From Chryseobacterium indologenes (GTDB lineage: Bacteria > Bacteroidota > Bacteroidia > Flavobacteriales > Weeksellaceae), in assembly GCF_018362995.1 (NCBI RefSeq), contig NZ_CP074372.1, positions 1,240,001 through 1,304,000 of the forward strand: a stretch of 64,000 nucleotides of DNA. Direction: 5' to 3'. The position numbers and the translations under genes are program-made. The notes below the pieces were generated by a model. It was given only the letters and a program-made list of their open reading frames with translations, was not told the origin of the DNA and did not search any database. Positions 1-8,420 of this stretch are shown one piece after another (positions within the stretch are counted from its first letter, which is position 1; each line of letters begins with the position of its first letter).

Positions 1-519
1 ACCTGTAGGAACCACTGATTTTTTATAAGACTTAGCCATACCACCGAATAACACTAACATAAAGATTGATACTAATAAAATAATCAGTACACTTTTCGTA
101 ATTGAAAGATCTAATGGCTTTTCGTTAGTTGGATGACCATCTTCACCAAGTGTTAAAGTTCCTGCTGCATCAGTTTTATAGATTTTCTCGTGGTGTAACA
201 CATAAAAAGAACCGTCTACTTCAGTAGGCTCTCCGTGCATGAACCCTTCTTTGTTACTCATAAAAGAGTGAAAACCGTTGTCATATACAATAACAGGAAG
301 AGGGAAACCAATGTGATGACCTTCTTTATCAACCATCAATGTGAAATCATGTGCATCCAACAAGTGATGATCGATGAACTCTTTGTTTTCTTTGCTTACT
401 TTGTCTTTCTCTGAAAGCTCTTGAGCAGGAGCTGCCCCAGCAGTAGCCTCACCGTGCTGTGCAGACACTAAGTTTAATACAAAAATACTGTAGAATAAAA
501 CTGCGAATTTCTTAAACAT
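1..519 (-). CDS. atpB: F0F1 ATP synthase subunit a, N-terminal part (cut by window edge)
   Basis: Subunit a is the membrane stator of F0 that carries the proton half-channels. The visible 173 codons start with a signal-peptide-like stretch (MFKKFAVLFYSIFVLNLVSAQ), followed by a soluble His- and Asp-rich region around residues 30-135 and the first membrane segment around residues 144-163. A long N-terminal extension before the first helix is usual for Bacteroidota AtpB. The rest lies beyond the left edge, so the catalytic arginine helix is not visible. It follows a small membrane protein gene on the same strand by 59 bases, which fits the usual place of atpB near the front of an atp operon. 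The identification rests on the N-terminus alone. Confidence 0.85.
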   Translation of the reverse strand, partial: MFKKFAVLFYSIFVLNLVSAQHGEATAGAAPAQELSEKDKVSKENKEFIDHHLLDAHDFTLMVDKEGHHIGFPLPVIVYDNGFHSFMSNKEGFMHGEPTEVDGSFYVLHHEKIYKTDAAGTLTLGEDGHPTNEKPLDLSITKSVLIILLVSIFMLVLFGGMAKSYKKSVVPTG

Positions 520-578
520 TGATAGGTTTTTTTCGTTGTGCAAAAATATGATATTTTTTCTAGTTTCAATAAATTATT

Positions 579-950
579 TTACTGTTTTTTATCATGATTA
601 ATCAGCTTGATCGCATAGTATGTAAGCAGGGCTGTCAGGACAAAATAAGGTATAATAAAATGGAATTTATAGCCTGGAATCACTTCAAAGTTCAGTTTTT
701 TTCTGATTAAGTACATTAAACCGAATTTTAAAAGAATCAAACCAATGACAGACAATCCTAAAAATTCCGGCGCTACTCTATTGATTAAGATAATAAGAGT
801 GATCATCATCATAAACATGACGCTTAAAAAAAGATAAAATTTAATGATCACAATTTCATCCAGGTGAAAAACAAATTTCCAAAGGGAAAAGTGCACCAGG
901 AACGTCAGAAAGAATAAAATGACAACAAGAATATTGGGATTGATTTTCAT
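579..950 (-). CDS. Small four-helix membrane protein upstream of atpB (AtpI-like position)
   Basis: 123 residues with four strongly hydrophobic segments (roughly residues 7-24, 36-55, 64-80 and 94-113) and a basic end (NHDKKQ). No enzyme motif is visible. Bacteroidota atp operons commonly carry a small AtpI-like membrane protein just before atpB, and this gene sits 59 bases upstream of atpB, so a role in assembling or anchoring the F0 sector is inferred from context. An upstream ATG would add 23 residues, but a clear -7 box (TATTTTTGC) lies between the two ATGs. The internal start MKINPN is therefore preferred, because the longer start would precede the transcript. Confidence 0.7.
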   Translation of the reverse strand: MKINPNILVVILFFLTFLVHFSLWKFVFHLDEIVIIKFYLFLSVMFMMMITLIILINRVAPEFLGLSVIGLILLKFGLMYLIRKKLNFEVIPGYKFHFIIPYFVLTALLTYYAIKLINHDKKQ

Positions 951-968
951 TCTAAATTTTAATTGACC

Positions 969-977
969 GCAAAAATA
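969..977 (-). promoter_or_regulatory. -7 promoter box for the atp operon
   Basis: On the minus strand this reads TATTTTTGC, a full match to the Bacteroidota -7 consensus TAnnTTTG. It lies about 19 bases before the chosen start of the small membrane protein gene. No clear TTG -33 element was found upstream. Confidence 0.6.
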
Positions 978-1076
978 GACTTTTTCTATTGTATTATGAT
1001 AAGATTTGATATATATCATTTTTTCTTATCTATATAATATTACGTCCCGGACACTTTAGATATCCCAAAAATTCCT

Positions 1077-1085
1077 TATTTTTGC
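1077..1085 (+). promoter_or_regulatory. -7 promoter box for ffh
   Basis: TATTTTTGC, a full match to TAnnTTTG, 22 bases before the ffh start codon. A TTTAG about 20 bases upstream may be a weak -33 element. Confidence 0.6.
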
Positions 1086-1107
1086 AAACCTATAATTTAC
1101 AATCAAT

Positions 1108-2469
1108 ATGTTTAATAGTTTACAGGATAAATTAGACAAGGCTTTACATAATATTTCCGGTAGAGGAAAAATTACCGAAATCAATGTAGCGGAAACCGTA
1201 AAGGAGATCCGTAGAGCATTGGTAGATGCCGACGTTAACTATAAAGTTGCAAAAGATCTTACTAAAAGAGTTCAGGATAAGGCATTAGGAGAGAACGTTC
1301 TTACTTCGCTTACACCTGGACAACTTATGACGAAAATCGTTCATGATGAATTGGTAGACCTTATGGGAGGTTCTCAGGAAGGAATCAATCTTTCAGGAAA
1401 GCCATCTGTAATCCTTATTGCAGGTCTTCAGGGTTCTGGTAAGACTACATTCTCAGGGAAGCTTGCTAATTATTTACAAACAAAAAGAAATAAAAAACCT
1501 TTATTGGTAGCATGTGACGTTTACCGTCCTGCTGCAATTGACCAGCTAAAAGTTTTAGGTGGGCAAATCGGGGTTCCTGTTTTCACAGAAGAAGGTTCCA
1601 CAAATCCTTCTACGATTGCTGAAAACGCAATTAATTTTGCAAAATCAAACGGTCATGATGTTGTGATCGTGGATACGGCAGGTCGTTTGGCAATTGATGA
1701 GCAGATGATGAACGAGATTAAATCTGTTCATTACTTCATTAAACCCAATGAAACGCTATTCGTTGTTGACTCAATGACAGGTCAGGATGCTGTGAATACG
1801 GCAAAAGCATTCAACGATGCTTTGAATTTTGACGGAGTCGTTTTGACTAAATTAGATGGTGATACCCGTGGTGGAGCCGCTTTAACGATTCGTTCTGTTG
1901 TTGAAAAACCAATCAAGTTCATCTCTACAGGAGAAAAAATGGAAGCTCTGGATCTTTTCTACCCGGAAAGAATGGCAGACAGAATTCTGGGAATGGGAGA
2001 CGTTGTTTCCTTAGTAGAAAGAGCTCAGGAGCAGTTTGATGAAGAAGAAGCTAAAAAACTTCACAAAAAAATCGCTAAAAACGAATTCGGTTTTGATGAT
2101 TTCCTAAAACAGATCAACCAGATCAAGAAAATGGGTAACATGAAAGACTTGATGGGAATGATTCCTGGGGTTGGAAAAGCGATCAAGGATGTAGAGATCA
2201 GTGATGATGCATTTAAACACATTGAAGCAATCATCTACTCTATGACGCCTGAAGAAAGAAGAAGACCTTCTATCATCAACACCCAGAGAAAAGGAAGAAT
2301 TGCCAAAGGTGCCGGAAGAAAGATCGAAGATGTAAATCAATTGATGAAACAATTCGAGCAAATGGGTAAAATGATGAAGATGATGCAAGGCCCTCAAGGA
2401 AAGCAGATGATGCAGATGATGAGCAAAATGCCAAACATGCCTGGAATGGGTGGAATGTTTGGAAAATAA
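1108..2469 (+). CDS. ffh: Signal recognition particle protein Ffh
   Basis: SRP GTPase that binds signal sequences of nascent membrane proteins and docks with FtsY. 453 residues is the usual length. An N-terminal helical domain is followed by the G domain: P-loop GLQGSGKTT at 106-114, DVYRPAAIDQL near 137-147, DTAGR at 189-193 and TKLDGDTRGG starting at 247. The C-terminal M domain (from about 300) is very rich in methionine, ending in repeats such as KMMKMMQ and MMQMMSKMPNMPGM, which form the signal-sequence groove. The gene is monocistronic: it has its own promoter and a strong terminator directly downstream. Confidence 0.98.
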   Translation: MFNSLQDKLDKALHNISGRGKITEINVAETVKEIRRALVDADVNYKVAKDLTKRVQDKALGENVLTSLTPGQLMTKIVHDELVDLMGGSQEGINLSGKPSVILIAGLQGSGKTTFSGKLANYLQTKRNKKPLLVACDVYRPAAIDQLKVLGGQIGVPVFTEEGSTNPSTIAENAINFAKSNGHDVVIVDTAGRLAIDEQMMNEIKSVHYFIKPNETLFVVDSMTGQDAVNTAKAFNDALNFDGVVLTKLDGDTRGGAALTIRSVVEKPIKFISTGEKMEALDLFYPERMADRILGMGDVVSLVERAQEQFDEEEAKKLHKKIAKNEFGFDDFLKQINQIKKMGNMKDLMGMIPGVGKAIKDVEISDDAFKHIEAIIYSMTPEERRRPSIINTQRKGRIAKGAGRKIEDVNQLMKQFEQMGKMMKMMQGPQGKQMMQMMSKMPNMPGMGGMFGK

Positions 2470-2489
2470 GAAAGACAAAATTATTCATA

Positions 2490-2520
2490 AAAAAACTCTC
2501 AGAAATTCTGAGAGTTTTTT
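2490..2520. terminator. Bidirectional intrinsic terminator between ffh and the outer-membrane gene array
   Basis: A perfect stem AAAACTCTCAGA / TCTGAGAGTTTT with a 3-base loop, flanked by an A-run on the left and a T-run on the right. It can stop ffh on the plus strand and the convergent beta-barrel gene on the minus strand. Confidence 0.85.
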
Positions 2521-2538
2521 GTTTTTATAACGATCTGT

Positions 2539-3201
2539 TTATTTAAACTTATATCCTAATCCTAGCTGGAAGAAATTCATTTTCAGTTTTTCACCATCTA
2601 CTGGATTTTTGATCATATTGGTAAGACCAAAGCTGTAACGGGCATCTATAAACAATCCTTTATACACTTTGTAATCCGCTCCAAAGAACAATCCGAAATC
2701 TGTAGATTTTAAAGAGTCATCCAAAAATTTTTCTACATATCTCTCTCCTTCTCTGATTCCGGCAGGATTTGTCATCACTGCATTAGGACCGCTCATTTCA
2801 AATTTCACTTTGTTATTGGTCTTAAAACTCACATATGGACCTGCATAAATTCCCAGTTCAGGTGTTGCATAATATCTTGCAGATAAAGGAATTACAATTC
2901 TATTCAGGTTCATCTTTTCAGTTACTGTAATGCCAGGTAATGCAACCTCTGCCTTTCCTCCAAGATTAGCATATTCCAGCTCTCCCTGAATAGCAAACTT
3001 ATTATTGAATTTATGCTCAACCAAACCACCGATATAAAATCCTGACTTCGATTTTAAACTTCCTTCAATTCCTCCAAACTCAACATCATTTTCATTAGAA
3101 TTCAGTTTTGACAAAGCATACCCTGCTTTTACTCCGAATGTAGTTTGTGCATTTAAGCCTGCAAATAAAGCGATTGCAGATACTAATAAGATTTTTTTCA
3201 T
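2539..3201 (-). CDS. Porin-family outer-membrane beta-barrel protein
   Basis: 220 residues with a signal peptide (MKKILLVSAIALFAGLNAQ, cleavage after about residue 19) and an alternating beta-strand pattern opening with TTFGVKAGYALSKLN and ending with the aromatic C-terminal strand (FFQLGLGYKFK) needed for Bam-dependent insertion. The pattern, including GGLVEHKFNNKFAIQGELEYA in the middle, is that of the small beta-barrel family common in Flavobacteriia (Pfam OMP_b-brl_2 type). It is the last of six tandem minus-strand barrel genes and resembles the fifth and sixth (5769 and 6550) more than its immediate neighbours. Ligand or function cannot be told from sequence. Confidence 0.85.
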   Translation of the reverse strand: MKKILLVSAIALFAGLNAQTTFGVKAGYALSKLNSNENDVEFGGIEGSLKSKSGFYIGGLVEHKFNNKFAIQGELEYANLGGKAEVALPGITVTEKMNLNRIVIPLSARYYATPELGIYAGPYVSFKTNNKVKFEMSGPNAVMTNPAGIREGERYVEKFLDDSLKSTDFGLFFGADYKVYKGLFIDARYSFGLTNMIKNPVDGEKLKMNFFQLGLGYKFK

Positions 3202-3233
3202 GATTATATTATATTTAATTAGTTTAAGACTAA

Positions 3234-3265
3234 AAACAGTCCAAAGAAACCTCTCTGAACTGTTT
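3234..3265 (-). terminator. Intrinsic terminator after the second barrel gene
   Basis: On the minus strand AAACAGTTC pairs with GGACTGTTT around an 18-base partly paired loop and is followed by TTTAG. It lies just past the stop of the 3281 gene. Confidence 0.6.
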
Positions 3266-3280
3266 ATATATATCTATTTT

Positions 3281-3943
3281 TTATTTTGCAAATACATATT
3301 TAACTCCAAAAGTCACGGAAGTTAAACTGATGCCGAATTTGTAATCATCAGCTCTTCTGGCACCGTCAATATCTCTTTTGTAAGTATTGTATCCGAATTC
3401 ACCTATTGTTGCTTCAATTGACCAGTTCTTCGTTATGAAATAATCCAGACCTGGTTTGATATTCACTCCAATATTGGTATAGTTATTTTCTCTATTTAAA
3501 GCAGCTGTAAGCAAAGGATCTGCATCGTTAATATTACTGTTTGCATTCATTTTTTCCTTACCGAACTCCAATGGAACCTGTAACTGTCCGAAGATGTATA
3601 ATTTATCAGATAAAGTCCAGTATTTTCTCACGAATGGAGCTACTACAAAAGCATTATCTGTATCTTTAATTTCCATTACATTGCTAATCGCTGCATTCCC
3701 CACTTTGTATTTTGTAATAGCACTTTTATAGCCTACACTAAGTCCCACGGCTAAGTTAGTAGTAACGAAATACCCCGCTGTAGGAAGGATTCTGATCACA
3801 TCATCCTTTCTTGTAGTGTTGAATTCGTCCTTTTCACTGTGATAATATCCTACCTGTCCTGAAAGATAAGAAGTTCCTTTTGCAATCTGTGCGTTAGATA
3901 AACCGAAAAGCGCAACAGCGCCCATCAATACAATTTTTTTCAT
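3281..3943 (-). CDS. Outer-membrane beta-barrel protein, paralogue of its upstream neighbour
   Basis: 220 residues with signal peptide MKKIVLMGAVALFGLSNAQ and a beta-barrel pattern ending in SVTFGVKYVFAK. It is clearly a paralogue of the next gene upstream (4017): the two share IAKGT.YLSG, a VAPFVRKYWTLSDKLY block, KPGLDYF and NWSIEATIGEFGYN/S, and nearly identical C-termini. They differ mainly in the extracellular loops, the pattern expected after tandem duplication with loop divergence. No catalytic residues are seen. A small barrel of unknown ligand is the safe call. Confidence 0.85.
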   Translation of the reverse strand: MKKIVLMGAVALFGLSNAQIAKGTSYLSGQVGYYHSEKDEFNTTRKDDVIRILPTAGYFVTTNLAVGLSVGYKSAITKYKVGNAAISNVMEIKDTDNAFVVAPFVRKYWTLSDKLYIFGQLQVPLEFGKEKMNANSNINDADPLLTAALNRENNYTNIGVNIKPGLDYFITKNWSIEATIGEFGYNTYKRDIDGARRADDYKFGISLTSVTFGVKYVFAK

Positions 3944-3965
3944 GATTATTATATTAGTTTGTATA

Positions 3966-3996
3966 GAAAAAAGCCCTAAGAGTTTCTCAGGGCTTT
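3966..3996 (-). terminator. Intrinsic terminator after the third barrel gene
   Basis: Minus-strand stem AAAGCCCT / AGGGCTTT followed by TTTTCT, directly after the stop codon of the 4017 gene. Confidence 0.8.
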
Positions 3997-4016
3997 CTTG
4001 TTATATGCTTTGTTTA

Positions 4017-4685
4017 TTACTTTGCAAATACATATTTAACTCCGAAAGTTACAGAAGATAAATTCAATCCGAAGTTATAGTTGTTTGTAGCATCACCATC
4101 TTTTGGCTTGTAGTTGCTATAACCGAACTCACCGATAGTAGCTTCGATAGACCAGTTCTTGTTTAAGAAATAATCTAAACCTGGCTTCACAGTAACACCA
4201 ATTTTAGTGTATTTAGCTTCAGTAGAAGTAGAGTTAGAAGAAACAGTAGTTCCTGAACCTGTTGTAGTTGTAGCTACAGAGTTGTTTTCAGTTTCAGTTT
4301 TTCCAAACTGCATTGGCACTGCTAATTGTCCGAAGAAATATAGCTTGTCAGATAAAGTCCAGTATTTTCTTACAAATGGAGCAACAACAAAAGCTGGAGT
4401 TTTAACTATTTTTTCGTTTACGACTGTAGTGTTTCCTAAAGTTGTAGTAGTAGACACAGTGTTCTTTTCAGTTTGGTAACCAACTCCTAATCCGATTGCC
4501 AAGTTAGTGTTTACGAAATATCCAACTGTAGGTAATACGTTGAAGTTTTCTGTTTTAATGTTTCCGTTGTTAGTTTCTACTTGAGAATAACCAACAGATC
4601 CTGATAAATATGTAGTTCCTTTAGCAATCTGAGCGTTTGATAAACCAAAAAGTGCAACAGCACCCGCTAATAATATTTTTTTCAT
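4017..4685 (-). CDS. Outer-membrane beta-barrel protein, duplicate of the downstream gene
   Basis: 222 residues with signal peptide MKKILLAGAVALFGLSNAQ, a barrel core and C-terminal strand SVTFGVKYVFAK. It has two Thr/Ser/Asn-rich low-complexity loops (around residues 70-85 and 128-155, for example STTTTLGNTTVVNEK and ATTTTGSGTTVSSNSTST), probably surface exposed. Outside the loops it matches the 3281 product closely. It has its own promoter (TAAATTTGC) about 28 bases upstream of the start and its own terminator, so it is probably transcribed on its own. Confidence 0.85.
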   Translation of the reverse strand: MKKILLAGAVALFGLSNAQIAKGTTYLSGSVGYSQVETNNGNIKTENFNVLPTVGYFVNTNLAIGLGVGYQTEKNTVSTTTTLGNTTVVNEKIVKTPAFVVAPFVRKYWTLSDKLYFFGQLAVPMQFGKTETENNSVATTTTGSGTTVSSNSTSTEAKYTKIGVTVKPGLDYFLNKNWSIEATIGEFGYSNYKPKDGDATNNYNFGLNLSSVTFGVKYVFAK

Positions 4686-4712
4686 TTTAAAAAATTTTAA
4701 TACTTTCTGAGG

Positions 4713-4721
4713 GCAAATTTA
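4713..4721 (-). promoter_or_regulatory. -7 promoter box for the 4017 barrel gene
   Basis: Reads TAAATTTGC on the minus strand, a full match to TAnnTTTG, 28 bases before the start codon. Confidence 0.6.
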
Positions 4722-5089
4722 CAGTGGTCCCCACTAATATTAAAATTTGTTAATGTGATTAATATCATTGTTAAAATTTAGGGTTTTATAATAATAAATC
4801 CTACTTATGAGAATACGTTGAGTTTTTCACAATATTATGAATAAAAAAACTACATTTTATTAACGAGAGGAGAATATGTTTACTTTTTTGAATTTTCATA
4901 TTTTTTCTAAAACCCCATGAATTCTGGAAAAACGCTAAAATACATTAACCTAAAATACTAATTTTTAAGTTATTAACTCTTAAAATTTAAACAAAAGTTT
5001 ATAATTTAAGGTTATTTTGTCTTTCCCTAATCGCTGTAGGACCTTTATTTCAAAAATTTCTGATAAAAGAGTCTGCTTATAGTATATCA

Positions 5090-5115
5090 AAAAAACTCCA
5101 GCCTTCGGCCGGAGT
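5090..5115 (-). terminator. Intrinsic terminator after the 5137 barrel gene
   Basis: Minus-strand stem ACTCCGGCC / GGCTGGAGT (one G-U pair) with a GAA loop, followed by seven T residues. Confidence 0.85.
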
Positions 5116-5136
5116 TCAGGTATTTTTCAACTGTCT

Positions 5137-5634
5137 TTATTTGATAAAGAAATTAAATCCTAAGTTTACAGCGCCTACACTCCAGTTGTCTCTGTACCAG
5201 CCATAATCACGTCTGTTACTGATAGACTGATATCCGATGTACAACTCTCCTTTAGACATCTGGTATCCAAATTTAGGCTGTGCATAGAAACCACCGTCTA
5301 CCCCATCCTTTGTAGAAATACCATATCCAAGGTCTAATCCTACAAAGATAGGAGCTCCTTTAAATTTATATTTCCCGGAAACAGCTACAGGCACAAATCC
5401 GAAATCATCAAAGTGATCTTTTCCGAAGAAGTGAGAATATCCTGTGGTTACCCCAAGGTCAAAACCTTTAGCAATATTCCACATATAAGCTGCATCCACT
5501 CCTAATGTAAATGAAGATACATCACTTGCATCAGATACAGGAACACCAATATGTCCACCAAGTTTAAAACCTTCCTGCGCTTGAGCAGCACCTCCTAAAA
5601 GTGCAAAAGCACCTAGTAATAATAGTTTTTTCAT
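5137..5634 (-). CDS. Small outer-membrane beta-barrel protein
   Basis: 165 residues, the shortest barrel of the array, with signal peptide MKKLLLLGAFALLGGAAQAQ and about eight amphipathic strands (GGHIGVPVSDA, FTLGVDAAYMW, LGVTTGYSHFFG, PIFVGLDLGYG and so on), ending in AVNLGFNFFIK. The size fits an eight-stranded barrel of the OmpW/OmpA-transmembrane kind. It has its own promoter and a strong terminator, so it is probably a single-gene transcript. No ligand can be inferred. Confidence 0.8.
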   Translation of the reverse strand: MKKLLLLGAFALLGGAAQAQEGFKLGGHIGVPVSDASDVSSFTLGVDAAYMWNIAKGFDLGVTTGYSHFFGKDHFDDFGFVPVAVSGKYKFKGAPIFVGLDLGYGISTKDGVDGGFYAQPKFGYQMSKGELYIGYQSISNRRDYGWYRDNWSVGAVNLGFNFFIK

Positions 5635-5659
5635 TTTTTTAGTAGCTTTGAATTATTCT

Positions 5660-5668
5660 GCAAAAGTA
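5660..5668 (-). promoter_or_regulatory. -7 promoter box for the 5137 barrel gene
   Basis: Reads TACTTTTGC on the minus strand, a full match to TAnnTTTG, 26 bases upstream of the start codon. Confidence 0.6.
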
Positions 5669-5707
5669 ATAATTATTTTCATTATTTAGAATAAACTGCC
5701 CTGCAAC

Positions 5708-5736
5708 GAAAAAAAGCGGGATAAAATTATCCCGCT
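5708..5736 (-). terminator. Intrinsic terminator after the 5769 barrel gene
   Basis: Palindrome AGCGGGATA / TATCCCGCT with a 4-base loop, followed on the minus strand by a run of seven T. Confidence 0.85.
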
Positions 5737-5768
5737 GTATATCATGATCTGATACTAAAATTTTAGAA

Positions 5769-6431
5769 TTAGTTTCCTCCGAATTTGAAACCTACACCCA
5801 CCTGAGCAAAGCTATTCTTTACAGTACCTCCGCTGTTGTCATTAGATAGGTTTGATACTCCTAAGCTGTATCTTGCATCAAAGAAAAGTCCGTTTTCCAA
5901 CATATATTCAACGCCTAAGAACGGAGCAAGGTTTAATGATTTGATATCTTTTTTAATATCTACATCACCACCTTCACCTTCCACTTCCACATCAAGGAAA
6001 TCTGAACCAATTACAGACTTTTGTTTAGCCGTAAGAATGATTCCCACGTTAAGACCTGCAGCTACAGAGAAATTTTCTGTAATGAAGTATTTTGCAGAAA
6101 CCGGAACTAAAAGAGTTCCAAAAGTCACTTTTGTTGATTCACCAAAATACATCCCTCCGGCATTTACTCCATCAATCTTTTCTTTAGCTCCAAGTGGCGA
6201 ATACAAAACCTCCCCCTGAACAGCAAAGTTATCATTGAATTTGTACTCAGCCATCCCACCGATATAAAAGGTATATTTAGGAGACATTTTTCTTCCATCA
6301 AGATCATCCTGCTTATCATCCAGTTTAATCGTTGACATTGCGAAACCAGCTTTTGGACCAAAACGAAATTCTTGTGCGTTTGCAGAAATTCCCATAACAG
6401 CGACCGCTGCAATAAGTAGAAGTTTTTTCAT
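5769..6431 (-). CDS. Porin-family outer-membrane beta-barrel protein
   Basis: 220 residues with signal peptide MKKLLLIAAVAVMGISANAQ. The opening FRFGPKAGFAMSTIKL, the central GGMAEYKFNDNFAVQGEV block and the end SFAQVGVGFKFGGN are those of the OMP_b-brl_2 type and match the 6550 and 2539 products. An acidic loop near residues 140-155 (DVEVEGEGGDVDIKK) is probably surface exposed. It has its own promoter (TATTTTTGC, 30 bases upstream) and a strong terminator. Confidence 0.85.
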   Translation of the reverse strand: MKKLLLIAAVAVMGISANAQEFRFGPKAGFAMSTIKLDDKQDDLDGRKMSPKYTFYIGGMAEYKFNDNFAVQGEVLYSPLGAKEKIDGVNAGGMYFGESTKVTFGTLLVPVSAKYFITENFSVAAGLNVGIILTAKQKSVIGSDFLDVEVEGEGGDVDIKKDIKSLNLAPFLGVEYMLENGLFFDARYSLGVSNLSNDNSGGTVKNSFAQVGVGFKFGGN

Positions 6432-6461
6432 TGTTAATTAGTTTTTAAATTTTAATAAGTG

Positions 6462-6470
6462 GCAAAAATA
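6462..6470 (-). promoter_or_regulatory. -7 promoter box for the 5769 barrel gene
   Basis: Reads TATTTTTGC on the minus strand, a full match to TAnnTTTG. Confidence 0.6.
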
Positions 6471-6549
6471 GTCTTTTTTTTCAAATATGAAAATTATACC
6501 GTTTTTTATTACTGGAATTAAGAAAAATATGATATTTAATTCTTTAAAC

Positions 6550-7227
6550 TTAAAAACTTAATTTATTAAATTTAAAACCTATCCCAATCTGAAGTGAGCT
6601 GCTTTTAAGCATATTATAACCTTCTCCATTACTGTTTTTTGCAATATCAGATACTCCGAAGATATAACGTCCGTCAATAAATATTTTTTTATTCAAATGA
6701 AATTCTACTCCCAAGAAAGGATTTATTTCAAAGGATTTTATTTTTTTCTTAATATCCTCAGCCTCTCTCAATAAGTTTAGATATAATTCAAATCCGTATT
6801 TACCACTGGTTTTGTATTTACTTTCTGCTGCTACAACAAAAGCCATATTGGCACCTGCATTAATATTAAATTTTTCATTAAAATAATATTTAGCCATTAA
6901 AGGAACATTTAGTTTTCCAAGAGAAATAGCATTTATAATAGTATAATCATGAAATTCATCTTCCTGGTAATCCCAACTATTTCTTCCGCCGGCTCTCGCA
7001 AATCCCAACTCGGTCTGTAAAGCAAAATTCTGATTTAATTTATGTTCGAGGAAGATAGCAACATGTGCTGTTATCATTCCTTTAGATGAAAAATCGAAAT
7101 CAGAATCGGCATAGTCCGTCTTTAAAGTAGAACGTCCAATGCCGGCTCTGATCCCGACTGTATTTTTTTGAGCACTTAAGCTTATTCCTATTAAAGAAAT
7201 TAATGTGAACGATAAAAGTTTTTTCAT
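6550..7227 (-). CDS. Porin-family outer-membrane beta-barrel protein
   Basis: 225 residues with signal peptide MKKLLSFTLISLIGISLSAQ, then VGIRAGIGRSTLK, the EHKLNQNFALQTELGFA block and the closing strand SLQIGIGFKFNKLSF. It is a paralogue of the 5769 product: both share a KKxIKSxxxxPFLGVE segment and an FFDARYS/FIDGRYIFGVS segment. It is the first gene of the array; a clear TAnnTTTG box was not found upstream, so its promoter is unknown. Confidence 0.83.
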   Translation of the reverse strand: MKKLLSFTLISLIGISLSAQKNTVGIRAGIGRSTLKTDYADSDFDFSSKGMITAHVAIFLEHKLNQNFALQTELGFARAGGRNSWDYQEDEFHDYTIINAISLGKLNVPLMAKYYFNEKFNINAGANMAFVVAAESKYKTSGKYGFELYLNLLREAEDIKKKIKSFEINPFLGVEFHLNKKIFIDGRYIFGVSDIAKNSNGEGYNMLKSSSLQIGIGFKFNKLSF

Positions 7228-7327
7228 GGTTAAGTTTAAAATTCCTTACGAATATATTCCCAATTTTTCAGGATTGATCGGATATATTTTAAATTTCACC
7301 TAAATGTAACTTTCTGGCAACAAAAAA

Positions 7328-8287
7328 TTAATCGTTTCTCAGTCTTTTCTCTTCATCATTATAAGCAAGAATAATCTTTCTTACAACAGGGTGTCTTACC
7401 ACATCCTCTTCTGTAAGATGTACAAACCCGATTTCTTTTACTCCGCTTAGAATCCTCATAGCTTCTTTCAGCCCGGATTGTTGTTTTGGTGGCAAATCGA
7501 CCTGGGTAGGATCTCCTGTGATAATAAATTTCGCATTCATTCCCATTCTGGTTAAAAACATCTTCATCTGAGAGTGGGTCGTATTCTGGGCTTCATCTAA
7601 AATTACAAAAGCATCATCCAGTGTTCTTCCTCTCATGAAAGCCAATGGCGCCACTTCAATCACTTTTTTCTCAATAAAACCTTCCAGTTTTTCATGAGGA
7701 ATCATATCTCGAAGTGCATCATATAAAGGTTGTAAATAGGGATCCAGTTTTTCTTTAAGATCTCCCGGCAAGAATCCAAGACTTTCTCCCGCTTCTACAG
7801 CCGGCCTTGTTAGAATGATTCTTTTCACTTCTTTATCTCTTAAAGCTCTTGCTGCCAGCGCTACACTGGTATACGTTTTTCCGGTTCCGGCAGGACCAAT
7901 GGCGAAAACCATATCCTTTTTCTCCGTTTCTTTTACCAGCTTTTTAAGATTGGTTGTTTTAGCCTTAATGACTTTTCCGTTTACTCCTTTTACAATAATA
8001 TCCTGATCGAAAACCAGTTGTTTCTCGTTTTCGTCTTTAATATTCAATATATTTTCAACGTCTTTCAGCCCAATTGAATTGTTTTTAGAAATAAAACCGA
8101 CAATATCATTCAGTTTTTGCTTCAGTATGTCTAATGCTTCCTGATTACCCATCGCAAAGATATAATGATCTCTTCCTGTGATTTTAATGGTTGGAAAGCT
8201 TGATTTTATTAAGTTGAAATATTGGTTATTAACTCCATAGAAGATTTTCGCATCGATATCTTCCAAATCATATGTTAATTCAAACAT
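7328..8287 (-). CDS. phoH: PhoH-family P-loop ATPase
   Basis: 319 residues, the family's usual length. Walker A is GPAGTGKT at 131-138 and Walker B is VILDEAQN at 228-235, with the family block RPAVEAGESLGFLPGD between them and TGDPTQVDLP after. The roughly 120 N-terminal residues contain a small RNA-binding-like domain typical of PhoH/YbeZ proteins. E. coli YbeZ acts with the ribosome-maturation nuclease YbeY; a similar role in RNA metabolism is inferred, but ybeY is not next to it here. No regulation is visible. Confidence 0.93.
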   Translation of the reverse strand: MFELTYDLEDIDAKIFYGVNNQYFNLIKSSFPTIKITGRDHYIFAMGNQEALDILKQKLNDIVGFISKNNSIGLKDVENILNIKDENEKQLVFDQDIIVKGVNGKVIKAKTTNLKKLVKETEKKDMVFAIGPAGTGKTYTSVALAARALRDKEVKRIILTRPAVEAGESLGFLPGDLKEKLDPYLQPLYDALRDMIPHEKLEGFIEKKVIEVAPLAFMRGRTLDDAFVILDEAQNTTHSQMKMFLTRMGMNAKFIITGDPTQVDLPPKQQSGLKEAMRILSGVKEIGFVHLTEEDVVRHPVVRKIILAYNDEEKRLRND

Positions 8288-8384
8288 GCAGTATTTTTAT
8301 TTTTAGATTTTAAAATTAAAGCTTTTTTTCAAATTTATATCAAATTCTTTTCAACAATCTTTCGGGCTTTCTTTTTATTTTAAA

Positions 8385-8393
8385 TAACTTTGC
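8385..8393 (+). promoter_or_regulatory. -7 promoter box for the SAM hydrolase gene
   Basis: TAACTTTGC, a full match to TAnnTTTG, 27 bases before the ATG. No clear TTG -33 element. Confidence 0.55.
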
Positions 8394-8420
8394 AATACTA
8401 CACTATTCTATAAATTGCTC

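Larger units (their letters stand above)
4686..5136. other. 451-base AT-rich gap inside the barrel array
   Basis: It holds the promoter of the 4017 gene at its left end and the terminator of the 5137 gene at its right end. The middle is very AT-rich with no convincing gene, tRNA or riboswitch. A 14-codon plus-strand reading frame at 4876-4920 has an AGGAGA before its ATG but nothing else to support it. Confidence 0.5.

Noticed and set aside
951..1019. Upstream ATG of the small membrane protein before atpB
   Set aside because: It lies upstream of the -7 box, so it would not be in the transcript.
4876..4920. 14-codon reading frame with an AGGAGA before its ATG in the barrel-array gap
   Set aside because: Too short, no neighbour on the same strand, and the region is AT-rich enough for such frames to arise by chance.
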